Notes: a model not told the origin generated them from the sequence alone. DNA of 57,856 nucleotides from Cyanobacteria bacterium SZAS LIN-3 (GCA_018266215.1 JAFEAV010000035.1:1-57856), one strand, 5' to 3'. Shown: positions 41,610 through 51,302, numbered from the stretch's first letter. Made by a program: numbers and translations.

Positions 41610-43073
41610 TTAAAGGGGCTGGCAATCGAGAGTCGGAGCCATATTTTCGGACTTACGCGGGCGGCCTTTGACCGATTCAAATTCAAAGCCTGCGTCCAGC
41701 AGCAGTTGAGCCCTGTGCACAGAGAGCCGGCCCACCCGTTTTTTCTCTCTCTGAATATTTACCCACCGTGCCAGGCTGCGATTTTCCGGCCAGCGGTGGG
41801 GCACACGGCAGTGCCCAAACCGCTCTTTATAGGCCAGGAGCTGTTGAAATTTTTCCCGCCATTTCAAATCCAGCACTTCAAAATCAAAACCGATACTTTG
41901 CAGTTGCTGCACGCGCTCCACCGACACGGCATTGCGCCGGACCTCCTTGCGCAAATTGCGCACCCAGGTGCCCAGATAGGGAGACCTGGAATAGTTAAGC
42001 GGCACTACGCTATGACCGTGCTCCCGGATGAAAACAGCGAGCTCATCAAATCTGGATTGCCAGAGGGGACGAGTGGATGTCCAGCAAAAACCAATTTCAT
42101 CCAGTCGTTCAATGCGCTCCTGGGGCACCAGTCCGCGTTTGCGCCGGGCTCTCAGATTGGCGGTCCATATGGCCAGCTGTTGATTTTCCCGGTAGCGACG
42201 CGGGACGTCACAGTGCCCATGGATTTGTTTAAATCTGAGCAGTTCCTCGATCATCAGACCAAAGTTTTCATCCGTCCGGCAACCGGTATTTACTCGGATC
42301 GGAATGACGCCACCAGGTGTGCGGCAGCCCAGGAAACCCGCCTGCTGTCTCAACAAATGGGACAGATCTATAAAACCGAGACGGGCATAAGATTGAGAAA
42401 TTTGCAGACGCACCGTCACTCTCACATTGAGAAAAGACATGGCTTCATCCTGCAGATCTTCAAAACAGCTTTTATTTTCCTCCCCGAGCAAAGCAATCCT
42501 TTCATGCTCACGCAGGTATGCCACCAGACAATCATGACCGGTCAGCCGGGCGAAGAGCGCCGCTCTGCTCGGACCGGGAGACAAATTGTTTTGCAATTCA
42601 GTGACGATCTGTTCTATCGCTGCCGAAGGTCTGGGTTCGGTTTCGGCAATGTAACGTTCAATCAGCTCATTGATTGAACGCAGGCGGCTCATCACACTCA
42701 GGCTTTCAGCCTGTATTCTGGAAAGTTCGTCTTTAAGTCGTTCCTTCTCGTTTTCAGTCAGCGCGTCTACAAAGGACACGACATGCTCGAAATGGTCGAA
42801 CATCGGCTTGCATTCATAGAAGTCGCGACCGGCATAGTTTTGCTCGAAGTCCTTTAACTGGACGCTCAGATCTTCAGTGATCTGAGCACAAACGCGAGCA
42901 GCCCGGGCGGATTGATTGTCTTCCTGTACCGGTACCGGTGCTGGTGCTGGTGCGGTCACCGGTACAGCGTAAGGCACCGTCGACCCTGCATACGCCAGTG
43001 CACCCATGGCCGACTCACTGCCGACGGGGCAATTACCGGTCGCAAGCTGCACTGAAACTATACTCTCAATCAT
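41610..43073 (-). CDS. Protein with three helicase-associated (HA) domains but no helicase
   Basis: The first ~260 residues are acidic and partly coiled-coil. Residues about 270-470 hold three tandem HA domains, each about 65 residues with the pattern W..F..L...K...GHC.VP......LA.W. Examples are FKQIHGHCDVP, FIREHGHSVVP and YKERFGHCRVP, each followed by a W and RxxR. HA domains normally follow SF2 helicases and are thought to bind nucleic acid. Here they occur alone at 487 residues total. The start has no clear ribosome site. Confidence 0.8.
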   Translation of the reverse strand: MIESIVSVQLATGNCPVGSESAMGALAYAGSTVPYAVPVTAPAPAPVPVQEDNQSARAARVCAQITEDLSVQLKDFEQNYAGRDFYECKPMFDHFEHVVSFVDALTENEKERLKDELSRIQAESLSVMSRLRSINELIERYIAETEPRPSAAIEQIVTELQNNLSPGPSRAALFARLTGHDCLVAYLREHERIALLGEENKSCFEDLQDEAMSFLNVRVTVRLQISQSYARLGFIDLSHLLRQQAGFLGCRTPGGVIPIRVNTGCRTDENFGLMIEELLRFKQIHGHCDVPRRYRENQQLAIWTANLRARRKRGLVPQERIERLDEIGFCWTSTRPLWQSRFDELAVFIREHGHSVVPLNYSRSPYLGTWVRNLRKEVRRNAVSVERVQQLQSIGFDFEVLDLKWREKFQQLLAYKERFGHCRVPHRWPENRSLARWVNIQREKKRVGRLSVHRAQLLLDAGFEFESVKGRPRKSENMAPTLDCQPL

Positions 43074-43347
43074 TTATACGGCCCTCAATTCAATGGTGCA
43101 ATTCGTTCAGTCACACGTGAGTGTGCTCGGAATCATATTCACGGGATGGTAAAATCACCGTAAAACAAGCGCAGGGGGCATGCGTACAAATCCCACAGCG
43201 GAAGCGCATTGGCATCAACAGATCAAATGTGCGTAAAATTTGCATAAAACGCAGAGCCAAATTAATCACGCCGATGAACAGCTCCACCGGTGGTATCACG
43301 CAAAATTAGCTACTGCTCGTTTTAGTATTTTCGTCGAAAAAGAGAAC
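43074..43347. other. Intergenic region, nothing recognised
   Basis: About 270 AT-richer bases upstream of the HA-domain gene. A promoter should be here, but I see no good consensus and no gene. Confidence 0.4.
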
Positions 43348-43380
43348 GGGAAGAAGGCAGGACTGGCCCGCCTTCTTCCC
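43348..43380 (-). terminator. Terminator of the 43.4-46.5 kb operon
   Basis: An 11-bp perfect stem (43370-43380 with 43348-43358). On the minus strand it is followed by a T-rich stretch (As at about 43337-43341). It lies 28 nt past the stop at 43409. Confidence 0.7.
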
Positions 43381-43408
43381 TTAGCATTTCGCCCGACAGT
43401 AGCGTTTC

Positions 43409-44230
43409 TTACTGAGATTCCGCCGGCCGCAGCCAGAAGCACCATCTGCGCCACCTGGATGGGGCAGCGGCAGGCGGCGGCACTTCATCCTCAAGACTTT
43501 CGTCACCGGAGACATCGATGATCAGCTCGATGCAGTCAGTCCCCGGTGCCTCCGTACCGTGCATGTCTTTCCACAAAAGAGCCACAGCCTGCCCGCACTT
43601 TGTATACTCGGCGCGAGCTTCCATGCGGTAGCGCTTGTGGACCTTGTCCAGATCAGCGGACAGCTCCTGCGCCAGCCTCATCACTCTGCGCGGCAAAGCG
43701 TAAGCTCGCCAGGCAGCCAGAAGCAGAGCAGTGCCGACGGCGATGGCACCGGCGCTGACGCGCGGATCAAAGTGCTGGGTACCTTCACCGTGCTCCAGGG
43801 CGATCAGATGATAGTGCACGAAGATGCGCGAGAGGAAGGCATAGAGCCCGACTCCCAGCACGATAATCTTCCAGGCGCCGCTGGCCAGGCCACCGACGAT
43901 CAGGTTTCGCCCGATGCTGGCCACATGATCATCGTGCCCTTTCTTGAGCGCAAGAATGGCGTCATCCCGCGCGACCTTCCGGCTGGCGATAGTGCCGGCA
44001 CAGTCGGTCACCTCAGCCAGCCAGTCGGCGAGATACTGGCTGGCCAGATCATCACCGGCAAAAGCCGAGATCTCAGCGAGCACCATATTAACGACCGTTG
44101 ACGCAGCTGTCTGTAAATGACTGCCGGGCTTGGTATGGTCTGCGCGGTAGACCTGATAGGCAATTTTGATAGCCCGCTCGGGGGTGAAGCGCAGGATGCT
44201 GCAGTCCGTTCTAACAGTGGGTTTATACAT
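43409..44230 (-). CDS. Unknown two-helix membrane protein
   Basis: Not recognised. Two membrane helices (about 108-134 and 160-178) sit between an N-terminal helical domain and a C-terminal acidic/Pro-rich tail ending in Trp/Arg-rich residues. The N-terminus (FTPERAIKIAYQVYRADH) is probably cytoplasmic. GGAGG lies 5 nt before ATG 44230. It is the last gene of an operon, 53 nt after the CtpA-like protease, so it may be a membrane partner of that enzyme; this is inference. Confidence 0.65.
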   Translation of the reverse strand: MYKPTVRTDCSILRFTPERAIKIAYQVYRADHTKPGSHLQTAASTVVNMVLAEISAFAGDDLASQYLADWLAEVTDCAGTIASRKVARDDAILALKKGHDDHVASIGRNLIVGGLASGAWKIIVLGVGLYAFLSRIFVHYHLIALEHGEGTQHFDPRVSAGAIAVGTALLLAAWRAYALPRRVMRLAQELSADLDKVHKRYRMEARAEYTKCGQAVALLWKDMHGTEAPGTDCIELIIDVSGDESLEDEVPPPAAAPSRWRRWCFWLRPAESQ

Positions 44231-44283
44231 GGAGTCCTCCGTATAAACTTCTTACAGAAGACGGCCGTAGATCACTCTATGGA

Positions 44284-45867
44284 TCACTGGTCGTCCGGTA
44301 TGAAATCGCCGTCCAGGATTGCCTTGCGCATCATCTGTTCCTGGGCGAAATCGTCCGCATGTAGTTGCTTGAGCTCCTCACGTCGGGCGATTATCTCGGA
44401 AGCCGACCGCAGAGGCGGCTTCTGGCCGGAGGCAATGGCAAGCGCTTGCTTACGCGCCTCATTCAGCTGCGTATCGAGTTCAGGAGAGGCGAATATATCG
44501 ACTCCATCGGGCAGCGCCACCTCCACATCGGGGATGATGCCGACACCGTCGGAGGGCAGCCCGCCGGGCCGAAACTCGAGGTTGGTGGCCTCTATAAGGC
44601 GCCGCTCGTTATCGATCCAGTGGAGCACCTGCCCCACGCCCTTGCCTCGGGAGGGGGTGCCTATGATTGTGGCCAGATGATTGACCTGCAACGCCCCCGA
44701 GAGCATCTCCGCACCCGAGGCTGAGGCGCCGCTGATGAGGACGGCGACCGCATAGTTCTGCGGCACGAGCACCGGATAATCACGCGGCCCGATCTCTGTC
44801 TCCGGCTTCTTAGAAGGATCCGAGGACGTTCGCGAAACCACGATGTTATCCGGGGTGAGCGAGAAAATCATGGTGATTTCCTCGTCCCCATCGCGCAAGA
44901 TCAGTTCGGCAACCTTGCCCTCTCTGATAAACATCTGAGCGATGGCCAGAACCTTATACAAGTCCCCACCCGGATTGCTGCGCAGATCGAGGACAATGCC
45001 TTTACCGCCGCCGGCAACGGCAGCTTTGATTGCCTCCGCCAGTTCTTCATCGCTGTACTGCGAATCGAAATTCTGCAGCGCAATCATTGTCAGGCCATCG
45101 GACAGGCTGGTGGAGTCGACAACATGCGTTCTCAACTTGGCGCGGACGATAACGATATCTAGCGGCGTGGGGGAGCCATCACGGGCAACCGTCAGCTTGA
45201 CCGTGGTATCGACCGGGCCCTGAATCAGATCATTGACGACATGACCGGCGGTCATCCCTTTGACCGGATGACCATCTACCGCCAGAATGCGATCGCCCTT
45301 CTTCAGCCCGGCGCGCGCAGCAGGCTCATCGGCCCGCGGCTCGCGCGCGACCCAGAGCGGCCGCTCGTCGGCAATCTTGAGGAGCTCTTCCAGAGCCTCG
45401 CTCCTGACCTTAGCACCGGAGTCTTTCAGAGCGTGAATGCCCTCGATCACACCCTTTTGGGAGAAGGACGCGCCGATACCGCTGACGGTGCCTTCGCGCT
45501 TGCTCCGACGCAGGCTGCTGCCTTTCACAGCGTAGTAATAATCGTAAGGCTGGTCCAGGCTCCATATCATCTCGTTGATGGCATGATTGAGACCGTCTTC
45601 GGTGCCAAGGGTGGGGTCATTATCATGCTTGTGCTCCCACATGGAGGCAAACTTTTCGCGCGCGGCACGGTCGCGCAACATACGATGCTGGTCGCGAAAA
45701 AAGCTGTAGGCCTCGTTGTAGACTTGCAGACCGTGCATGGCCTTAGCGTCCATCTTGGCCGAGGCTGTGCCGGGGGCAGGCAGGACGTAAAGCCCGAACA
45801 GCACTGTCAGGAACAGAGCCAGAGCACTGATGACAAGCTGGTCAAATTTCAATTGCGGGTGTTTCAT
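44284..45867 (-). CDS. S41 C-terminal processing peptidase (CtpA/Prc-like)
   Basis: A membrane anchor or signal (residues 11-30) precedes a PDZ domain (about 125-225, with GLKKGDRILAVDGHPV) and the S41 protease core. Catalytic Ser384 is in SGASASGAE and Lys409 in RGKGVGQ; VLDLRSNPGG (292-301) is the conserved strand. The family cuts C-termini of envelope proteins outside the cytoplasm. AAAGGAAAA precedes ATG 45867. It is the middle gene of an operon with a GNAT protein and an unknown membrane protein. Confidence 0.92.
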   Translation of the reverse strand: MKHPQLKFDQLVISALALFLTVLFGLYVLPAPGTASAKMDAKAMHGLQVYNEAYSFFRDQHRMLRDRAAREKFASMWEHKHDNDPTLGTEDGLNHAINEMIWSLDQPYDYYYAVKGSSLRRSKREGTVSGIGASFSQKGVIEGIHALKDSGAKVRSEALEELLKIADERPLWVAREPRADEPAARAGLKKGDRILAVDGHPVKGMTAGHVVNDLIQGPVDTTVKLTVARDGSPTPLDIVIVRAKLRTHVVDSTSLSDGLTMIALQNFDSQYSDEELAEAIKAAVAGGGKGIVLDLRSNPGGDLYKVLAIAQMFIREGKVAELILRDGDEEITMIFSLTPDNIVVSRTSSDPSKKPETEIGPRDYPVLVPQNYAVAVLISGASASGAEMLSGALQVNHLATIIGTPSRGKGVGQVLHWIDNERRLIEATNLEFRPGGLPSDGVGIIPDVEVALPDGVDIFASPELDTQLNEARKQALAIASGQKPPLRSASEIIARREELKQLHADDFAQEQMMRKAILDGDFIPDDQ

Positions 45868-45928
45868 TGGTTTTCCTTTCGGAATTTTTGCGGAATTTTT
45901 GCGGGATGCTGGCGACTCATCTCCTGAG

Positions 45929-46456
45929 TCATTCGAGCCAGGGGTAGTTCTCGGCGTTCAGATTCAGGGTAAAGAGGCAGAGATTGCCGCGAGCCTGAAA
46001 TTCCGCGCCCAGATTGTTCCAGAACATCTGAGCCCGGAGGTTGCAGTTGAGGGCCGTGATATAGACTCTCCTGCCGGCGTCAGGCGTGTGGTAAAGACGC
46101 CTGAGGCCAGCCTGGACAAGATGCGTCGCCAGACCCTGACCTCGCATTCCAGGCCGCACAGCCAGGTGGTGCACCATAGCCATCAATCCCTCACCGACAA
46201 AGACACAGCCGACAATCTGCGGCCGTCCCTGATTCACCTTCCAGTCGAGCGCGACCTGCGACAGGCCGGGATTACGCTCGAGCGAACGCGCCAGACAGGC
46301 CTCGCCCTCCCAGGGGTGGAACGCCAGACCCTCGGTGCAAAGAATCAGCTCCCGAACCTCCGGAAGATCCTCGACCTGCATCGGCCGGATCGAAAGACCC
46401 TCCAGCAGGAGCTGATCAGCTACGCTACGTTTAGTGGTTTCTTGCAGCAGTTTCAT
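45929..46456 (-). CDS. GNAT-family N-acetyltransferase
   Basis: ATG 46456 with AGGAG upstream gives 175 residues. The acetyl-CoA loop is RPGMRGQGLATHLVQAGL, preceded by the strand MVHHLAV and followed by VYITALNCNLRAQMFWNNLG, a typical GNAT C-terminus. It transfers acetyl from acetyl-CoA to an amine; the substrate is unknown. It heads the operon leading into the CtpA-like gene (61-nt gap). Confidence 0.85.
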   Translation of the reverse strand: MKLLQETTKRSVADQLLLEGLSIRPMQVEDLPEVRELILCTEGLAFHPWEGEACLARSLERNPGLSQVALDWKVNQGRPQIVGCVFVGEGLMAMVHHLAVRPGMRGQGLATHLVQAGLRRLYHTPDAGRRVYITALNCNLRAQMFWNNLGAEFQARGNLCLFTLNLNAENYPWLE

Positions 46457-46912
46457 GACATTACTCCTTCGTTGTTTCTCGGGCAAAGTCATACGGCACA
46501 ACATGTGCCTGTTTATGTGCGCTTGTATTGGATAGCTTTGTCCTGATGGATATTGGTCAGTAAATTCTCGAAAACGGTTTTTTGAAAGATATTTCCACCC
46601 TGCCAGAAGGCCCGAGAGCAAAGCAAGCACTGCTTCTTCGTAAATCACGCGCGAGATCCGTCATCATTGCTTTCGCCATCTTGCGTCGGCACATCGCTGC
46701 ACAAAAGTGATGTGAAATAGTTGCGGGGAACCGCACACTGCTAATTGATTAGCGATCTTTGATTGTGCGAACTTAAAAACACTCAATTCACTTTTCATTT
46801 TTTCAGCGAAATTTTTCACTCCAACAAAACAGCGCACCTCAAGAGAACCTTTCGGACACACCAGGATGTGGTCAGAGTTTTACCGGTCATAAAGCCAAGC
46901 GAAAGGAAACCC
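46457..46912. other. Divergent intergenic region with two small palindromes
   Basis: About 455 bases. TGCGG/CCGCA (46722-46726 with 46731-46735) and GCTAAT/ATTAGC (46740-46745 with 46748-46753) lie next to each other and could be operator sites. No gene is supported. Confidence 0.4.
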
Positions 46913-47197
46913 ATGCTAAAGCTACTCACCCTCATTATTGTCGTCGCCGTAGGAGCGAAGCGGATTTCGTCCGAGCGTCGCGAGCGGTCCTATCAGCGAG
47001 TGCTGCGGCATGTGCCGACAGAAGAGCGCTCTCTGGCCCGGTTGCAACTGCTGGGAATCGAAAACACCTTCTACCTGGAACCCACGCATGCCGATGCCCT
47101 GAGTCTTCGACAATCACGAATGAAGAAATTTCTGGCTGATTTTCGCGGCAGCCCCCAACTCGAAAGAGCCCTTCTCTACTTTGCCGGGGAGGCATAG
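46913..47197 (+). CDS. Small basic helical protein, unknown
   Basis: Not recognised. ATG 46913 with AAAGGAAACCC upstream gives 94 residues. A short hydrophobic N-terminus (LKLLTLIIVVAVG) is followed by a basic helical domain (RISSERRERSYQRVLRH). It could be a membrane-tethered small protein. A hairpin follows 23 nt after the stop. Confidence 0.6.
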   Translation: MLKLLTLIIVVAVGAKRISSERRERSYQRVLRHVPTEERSLARLQLLGIENTFYLEPTHADALSLRQSRMKKFLADFRGSPQLERALLYFAGEA

Positions 47198-47220
47198 CAA
47201 AGCACCGCAGACACTCTCGA

Positions 47221-47250
47221 CTGGCCGGAATCCTCACAGATTCCGGCCAG
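47221..47250 (+). terminator. Perfect 12-bp hairpin after the small-protein gene
   Basis: CTGGCCGGAATC (47221-47232) pairs with GATTCCGGCCAG (47239-47250). The tail TTCCGTCTTCC is weak. Confidence 0.65.
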
Positions 47251-47317
47251 TTCCGTCTTCCCAAAAATCTCCGTTACACTATATGCCTTCATAGATTCAA
47301 GGACAAAAGCAATGGCC

Positions 47318-47355
47318 GAAAAAGCAACCGCTGAAGCCATAGCTCCAGCGGTTGC
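47318..47355 (-). terminator. Terminator of the mini-S41 operon
   Basis: Stem CAGCGGTTGC/GCAACCGCTG (47346-47355 with 47324-47333) is followed on the minus strand by a T run (As at 47319-47323). It lies 17 nt past the stop at 47373. Confidence 0.75.
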
Positions 47356-47372
47356 AGTTAGAAGCTAACCCC

Positions 47373-47810
47373 TCAGTCCCAGCCGAGACTCGTCATACCG
47401 GCGCTCGCCAGGATGATATCAGTCAGGGCAAAAGAGAAGGCAAAGATGCCTGCATGGACGAAGAAAGCCGCTCCTGAAGAGTAGCTGGCGAAGGCAGGCA
47501 GGAAGTAGGCCGTCAGCACCATGCTCAGCGGGACGAGCATCCAGAGCGACAGTTGCCGACAGATATGGGCCAGCCAGGCAGGCATCACCACAGCCTCACC
47601 GTTCACCCTGATTGTGAGGCCCCGGTAGATTACCACGCGACAAAAACCCAGGACGGCAATGATGACGAAGTAGAGGGCGAGGCCCCAGCTGCTGAGCGAA
47701 TACTCCAGGTGAAGAAATCTGGTCGGCACAAGCTCAAGCAGTGTCCTGCCGATGGTGAAGAAGGTGACCACATAAGCGATCATGGCGATGAGAGTGTTGA
47801 TGATTGCCAT
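47373..47810 (-). CDS. Unknown four-helix membrane protein
   Basis: Not recognised. ATG 47810, with AGGAG upstream and lying 1 nt from the stop of the mini-S41 gene, gives 145 residues. About four membrane helices are visible (about 4-21, 37-57, 85-105 and 112-134). Tight coupling to the protease suggests they work together, for example as anchor or substrate; this is inference. Confidence 0.7.
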   Translation of the reverse strand: MAIINTLIAMIAYVVTFFTIGRTLLELVPTRFLHLEYSLSSWGLALYFVIIAVLGFCRVVIYRGLTIRVNGEAVVMPAWLAHICRQLSLWMLVPLSMVLTAYFLPAFASYSSGAAFFVHAGIFAFSFALTDIILASAGMTSLGWD

Positions 47811-47811
47811 T

Positions 47812-48816
47812 TTATTCTCCTCTTTGGTTTTCGCAACTGCCGCCGCAGAAGGCGACGACAGGATCGAAGTTTGCTTGCGTTGATTGAAATTGCTGGTCAC
47901 CCGGACCGAGCGTTTCACACGCAGGCGGCGCGCAGACATACAGATCCGGCTCGATGCCGTGACGCTCTGAGCCCCCGTCCCCAATCCAGAGACCTGAGGG
48001 AGTGAAGTGGTGTTGCACTGTGATGGACAGCACACAATCATGCGGCAGGGGTAGCACCAATTGGCCGAGGCCCTTGCCGAAGGTGCGCGCACCAAGGATA
48101 ATGGCACGTCGGTTGTCGCGCAGCGCTGCGGCCAGGATTTCGGCTGTGGACATGGTATTTTCGTCGACAAACACGATCAGTTTTTTGTCGCCGCTGATGT
48201 TGGGCCGCCTGGCGGAGAGGACGTTTTCCACGGCACCGCTCTCTTCGTTGGTAGTGCTCGTGAGCAGCCCCTCTTTATTCAACTCATAGGACACGCTTTC
48301 ATAACCACGCATCGGGATACGGCGGCGGACTCTCAAGACGAGGCCTTCGTCCAGGAAGAGAGCAGCAATGTCTACGCCGCTTTCAACCTTACCGCCCGGG
48401 TTATTGCGCAGGTCGAGCACCAGATCTCTTGCAGCGGCAAGATGAGCAAGGGCAACCTGCATCTGCTCAACGATATCGGACTGGAAAAAGTTATCCAGGC
48501 GGATATAGCCGGTATTGCCCATGAGCTTAAAACTGACCGCGGCAGCACGATTGATGTCACCGGCAAGAGCATCATCGCTTTCAATTTCCCGCCATTCTTC
48601 AGGCGAGTAGAGCGCGGTAAATTCGTCATTGAGACTGGCCAACATCTGCCGGGCAAAACCCAGGGCATCGGGGACCGAATCTATTTGCGAGTCGAAGCAG
48701 TATTGCCACTGCTTCCATCCGGCCAACCTGCTCGCTTCGTAAAAGAAGTAAGGAACCGTGCGCCAGATGCGGCGGTAAAGTAGGCGGGGAGAAGTGGGTG
48801 GGGGTCTGGGTTTCAT
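47812..48816 (-). CDS. S41-type protease lacking a PDZ domain
   Basis: The S41 core is present: VLDLRNNPGG (133-142), catalytic Ser223 in ENTMSTAEIL and Lys248 in TFGKGLGQ. The PDZ domain of CtpA enzymes is missing; the N-terminal ~95 residues are unrelated and no signal peptide is clear, so its location is uncertain. ATG 48816 is preferred, with AGGAG upstream. At 334 residues it is a reduced, tail-specific-protease-like enzyme translated just ahead of a four-helix membrane protein. Confidence 0.8.
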   Translation of the reverse strand: MKPRPPPTSPRLLYRRIWRTVPYFFYEASRLAGWKQWQYCFDSQIDSVPDALGFARQMLASLNDEFTALYSPEEWREIESDDALAGDINRAAAVSFKLMGNTGYIRLDNFFQSDIVEQMQVALAHLAAARDLVLDLRNNPGGKVESGVDIAALFLDEGLVLRVRRRIPMRGYESVSYELNKEGLLTSTTNEESGAVENVLSARRPNISGDKKLIVFVDENTMSTAEILAAALRDNRRAIILGARTFGKGLGQLVLPLPHDCVLSITVQHHFTPSGLWIGDGGSERHGIEPDLYVCAPPACETLGPGDQQFQSTQANFDPVVAFCGGSCENQRGE

Positions 48817-49275
48817 GATTATCATCTCCTTTATCCATCTCAAAAGTGGAACGAAATCATAGAAAGACGAAGGCAATCACAACAGCACAAGCTGTTTGTG
48901 AAATTGCCGGTAAGTCTTGCTATTGGCTGGGTTTGATTGCGATCCGCAGGTCGGGGCTGGTTAGTGTTTGGAGAACAGTGTGTATAGAAACCACTTAGCA
49001 AAAATCACATCCCCAGCACAAGCTTCTTTTTGACTTACGCGACGGCGGATGGAAATACACGCATGGCGCGAAATACGCATGTTGATTAGAGCGTCGTGAT
49101 TGGGCGAAGGTAGAGATATCTTTCACCACTCCGCAAACAGGTCTAATAAAAAACAGGCATCACTGCCGACTAAATAAGCCAAATTCCCCGGCACAATCTG
49201 TGTCTGTGGATATTGGCCGCCTGTATTGCGACTGTTGGAGAAAGAGTCAAACATACCAACCACAAGAGGCAAAAC
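48817..49275. other. Divergent intergenic region, nothing recognised
   Basis: About 460 bases between the mini-S41 operon and the large membrane-protein gene. Promoters for both should be here. A short direct repeat (AAATACACGCATG and AAATACGCATG near 49053-49081) is the only structure I noticed. Confidence 0.4.
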
Positions 49276-51273
49276 ATGTGGAATCGGCTAACCGAAAATA
49301 TTCAGCTGCCGAAAATAACGCACCGGTCAATCCACTTCATCCAGAATATGATTGTCGGTGCGATGCTGGCCATTGCCTTCGCCTTCGTCAGTCGCTTCCT
49401 GCACGACGCAGTGAACCTTCTGGCGCTTGCATCGGTGGCGCTGTGGGCCGTCTACCATGACGACTCAGAGGACATCGTCGCCATCCTGACGGCGCTTGCC
49501 CTCAGCTTTGCCTACCTGCTGCTCAGCCAGCCTATGAACTTCGTCGCGGCCTCGGTCGCCCTGGGCGTCTATTTCTCCTGGTTGGCTTTTAGCAGGGACC
49601 TGAGCGAAAAGCTGCCCCCGCAAATCTCGCTCACCCAGACCTGCTTACTCCAGGCCGCTCTGTCTCTGTTTCTGCTGCTGGCAATCCCGGCCGCGCTGAT
49701 AGGCTTTTACTACGAGGTGCTCTGCTCCATCGTACTGCCGACAATCGCGCCGTATCTGGTCTGGTTCAACCATCATCTCGGTCCGCCGGCCGGGGCTCTG
49801 GGCGCGATTATCATCGTCGGCCTGGCAAGCTGGAGACAGGAGGCGGATGAGGAAAGCTGGTACTGGCTGGCAACGCCGGCCATGGCCGTCTTCTTCGCCT
49901 TCTTCTTCCTGCCCCAGCACAGCACTATTGGCGCCATCGCCGTCATGACTGTGGGAGTGGTGCTTTCGATCGTCGCCTTCTTTTACCGCCCGACCTGGGA
50001 CACCACCAGGAAATCCTGGCGCACACTGCAGGCGGTCACTCTGACGGGCACGGGCTTCATTGCCTGGTTCGCCATCGCCAATAACTGGGAATGGTTTCAC
50101 CAGTATGAAGCGGCCCAGGTGATCAATATCAAGGTCATCCCCAAACTGCCTGCGACGATCAACAACCGCTTGCTGCCGCATATTTCGGCACCCGACTACT
50201 GCACCCAGGGCAACGGCCGGGGCACGACAATCGTCAGTAACTTTGCCCGTCCGATGTATATTAACCTCGACGGCGAGCTCAACTTCTTCTGGCAATGCGA
50301 GCGCTATCCCAGCCGCTTTGCCGGCCACGTCCTCACCTGGCCGGGCACCGGCATCGAAGGCGTGATCATGGCCGACGGCGGAGGACCCGGTCAGTTTGCC
50401 GCTCCGGTCAAGGTCAACTTCCCCCTGGGCGAGGAAAGCCCGCTGATCAAAGGTGTTTTCACTCTGCGCCATCCCTGGTCGGAGATGGACCGGCCGATCA
50501 TCGGTCGGACCGACGCCGGCACATACTATCTGCTAATCCCCTACACCAGCTGGGGCCTGCAATGGGGCGGCATGGTGCGTGAATTTTCCGGCGTGATGGT
50601 GGTCTCAAAGAACGGCCTGATTGAGGATATGACACCACAGGCGGCGGCACGTATGTTCCCGGGCATACCCCTGTACCCGACCAAACTGGCGCGGGAATAT
50701 GCCAGACACTGGGCCAGCAACGGCGACATATACGAGAAGGAATGGCAGGGTAATGTCCTGGAACTGTCGGACCGAGACGATCCGGACGACACTCACTATC
50801 CTACCTGGCAGGCCTTCAAGGATGGGGTCTGGGGCGTGATTCCCTTCGAAACCAAGGGCGACCATCAGACTCAGTTGCGGGCCATCGGACTGGTCGACCC
50901 GGTGACCGGCGATATGAAGGTCTACTTCCCCGAAACCAGCGAGAGCGGCGACCTGACCAGGGCCGCCGAACAAAAGAACCTGCCCGGACCGAAGCAGATA
51001 CTGTCTATGGTGTCACGCAGCCATCCGGGCATGAACGCCGTTAAACTTGTGGATGGGCTCCTGATCGTCTCCGAGAGCGGGCAGATCTACTGGAACACGG
51101 CTCTGCTTCAGACCAATGTCCAGCTCAACCACGGTTATGCCTTCAACCCCATCTACGACGGTCACGGCGTCTTTCTGGGAGACGCCCGCTCGCGTCAGGA
51201 CATTGACCGCATCATTACCCAGCACGAAAAGGAAGTAGCCGAAGCAGCCAAACAGCGAAGCCCGAAGAAATAA
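49276..51273 (+). CDS. Large membrane protein with extracytoplasmic domain, unknown
   Basis: Not recognised. ATG 49276 with AGAGG upstream gives 665 residues (the frame is open to TTG 49213). About eight membrane helices lie in residues 20-280. A soluble domain (about 290-640) has several Gly/Trp-rich motifs such as YTSWGLQWGG and WPGTGIEGVIMADGG. No catalytic signature is visible. It lies between the mini-S41 and RseP-like operons. The strong positional link to proteases is suggestive but not evidence of role. Confidence 0.7.
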   Translation: MWNRLTENIQLPKITHRSIHFIQNMIVGAMLAIAFAFVSRFLHDAVNLLALASVALWAVYHDDSEDIVAILTALALSFAYLLLSQPMNFVAASVALGVYFSWLAFSRDLSEKLPPQISLTQTCLLQAALSLFLLLAIPAALIGFYYEVLCSIVLPTIAPYLVWFNHHLGPPAGALGAIIIVGLASWRQEADEESWYWLATPAMAVFFAFFFLPQHSTIGAIAVMTVGVVLSIVAFFYRPTWDTTRKSWRTLQAVTLTGTGFIAWFAIANNWEWFHQYEAAQVINIKVIPKLPATINNRLLPHISAPDYCTQGNGRGTTIVSNFARPMYINLDGELNFFWQCERYPSRFAGHVLTWPGTGIEGVIMADGGGPGQFAAPVKVNFPLGEESPLIKGVFTLRHPWSEMDRPIIGRTDAGTYYLLIPYTSWGLQWGGMVREFSGVMVVSKNGLIEDMTPQAAARMFPGIPLYPTKLAREYARHWASNGDIYEKEWQGNVLELSDRDDPDDTHYPTWQAFKDGVWGVIPFETKGDHQTQLRAIGLVDPVTGDMKVYFPETSESGDLTRAAEQKNLPGPKQILSMVSRSHPGMNAVKLVDGLLIVSESGQIYWNTALLQTNVQLNHGYAFNPIYDGHGVFLGDARSRQDIDRIITQHEKEVAEAAKQRSPKK

Positions 51274-51302
51274 ACTGAAAGCAAGCCGCATCGGCGCCAA
51301 AT

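Noticed and set aside
47312..47368. An 18-codon reading frame (MAEKATAEAIAPAVAVRS).
   Set aside because: It overlaps the minus-strand terminator stem and has no clear ribosome site; too short to support.
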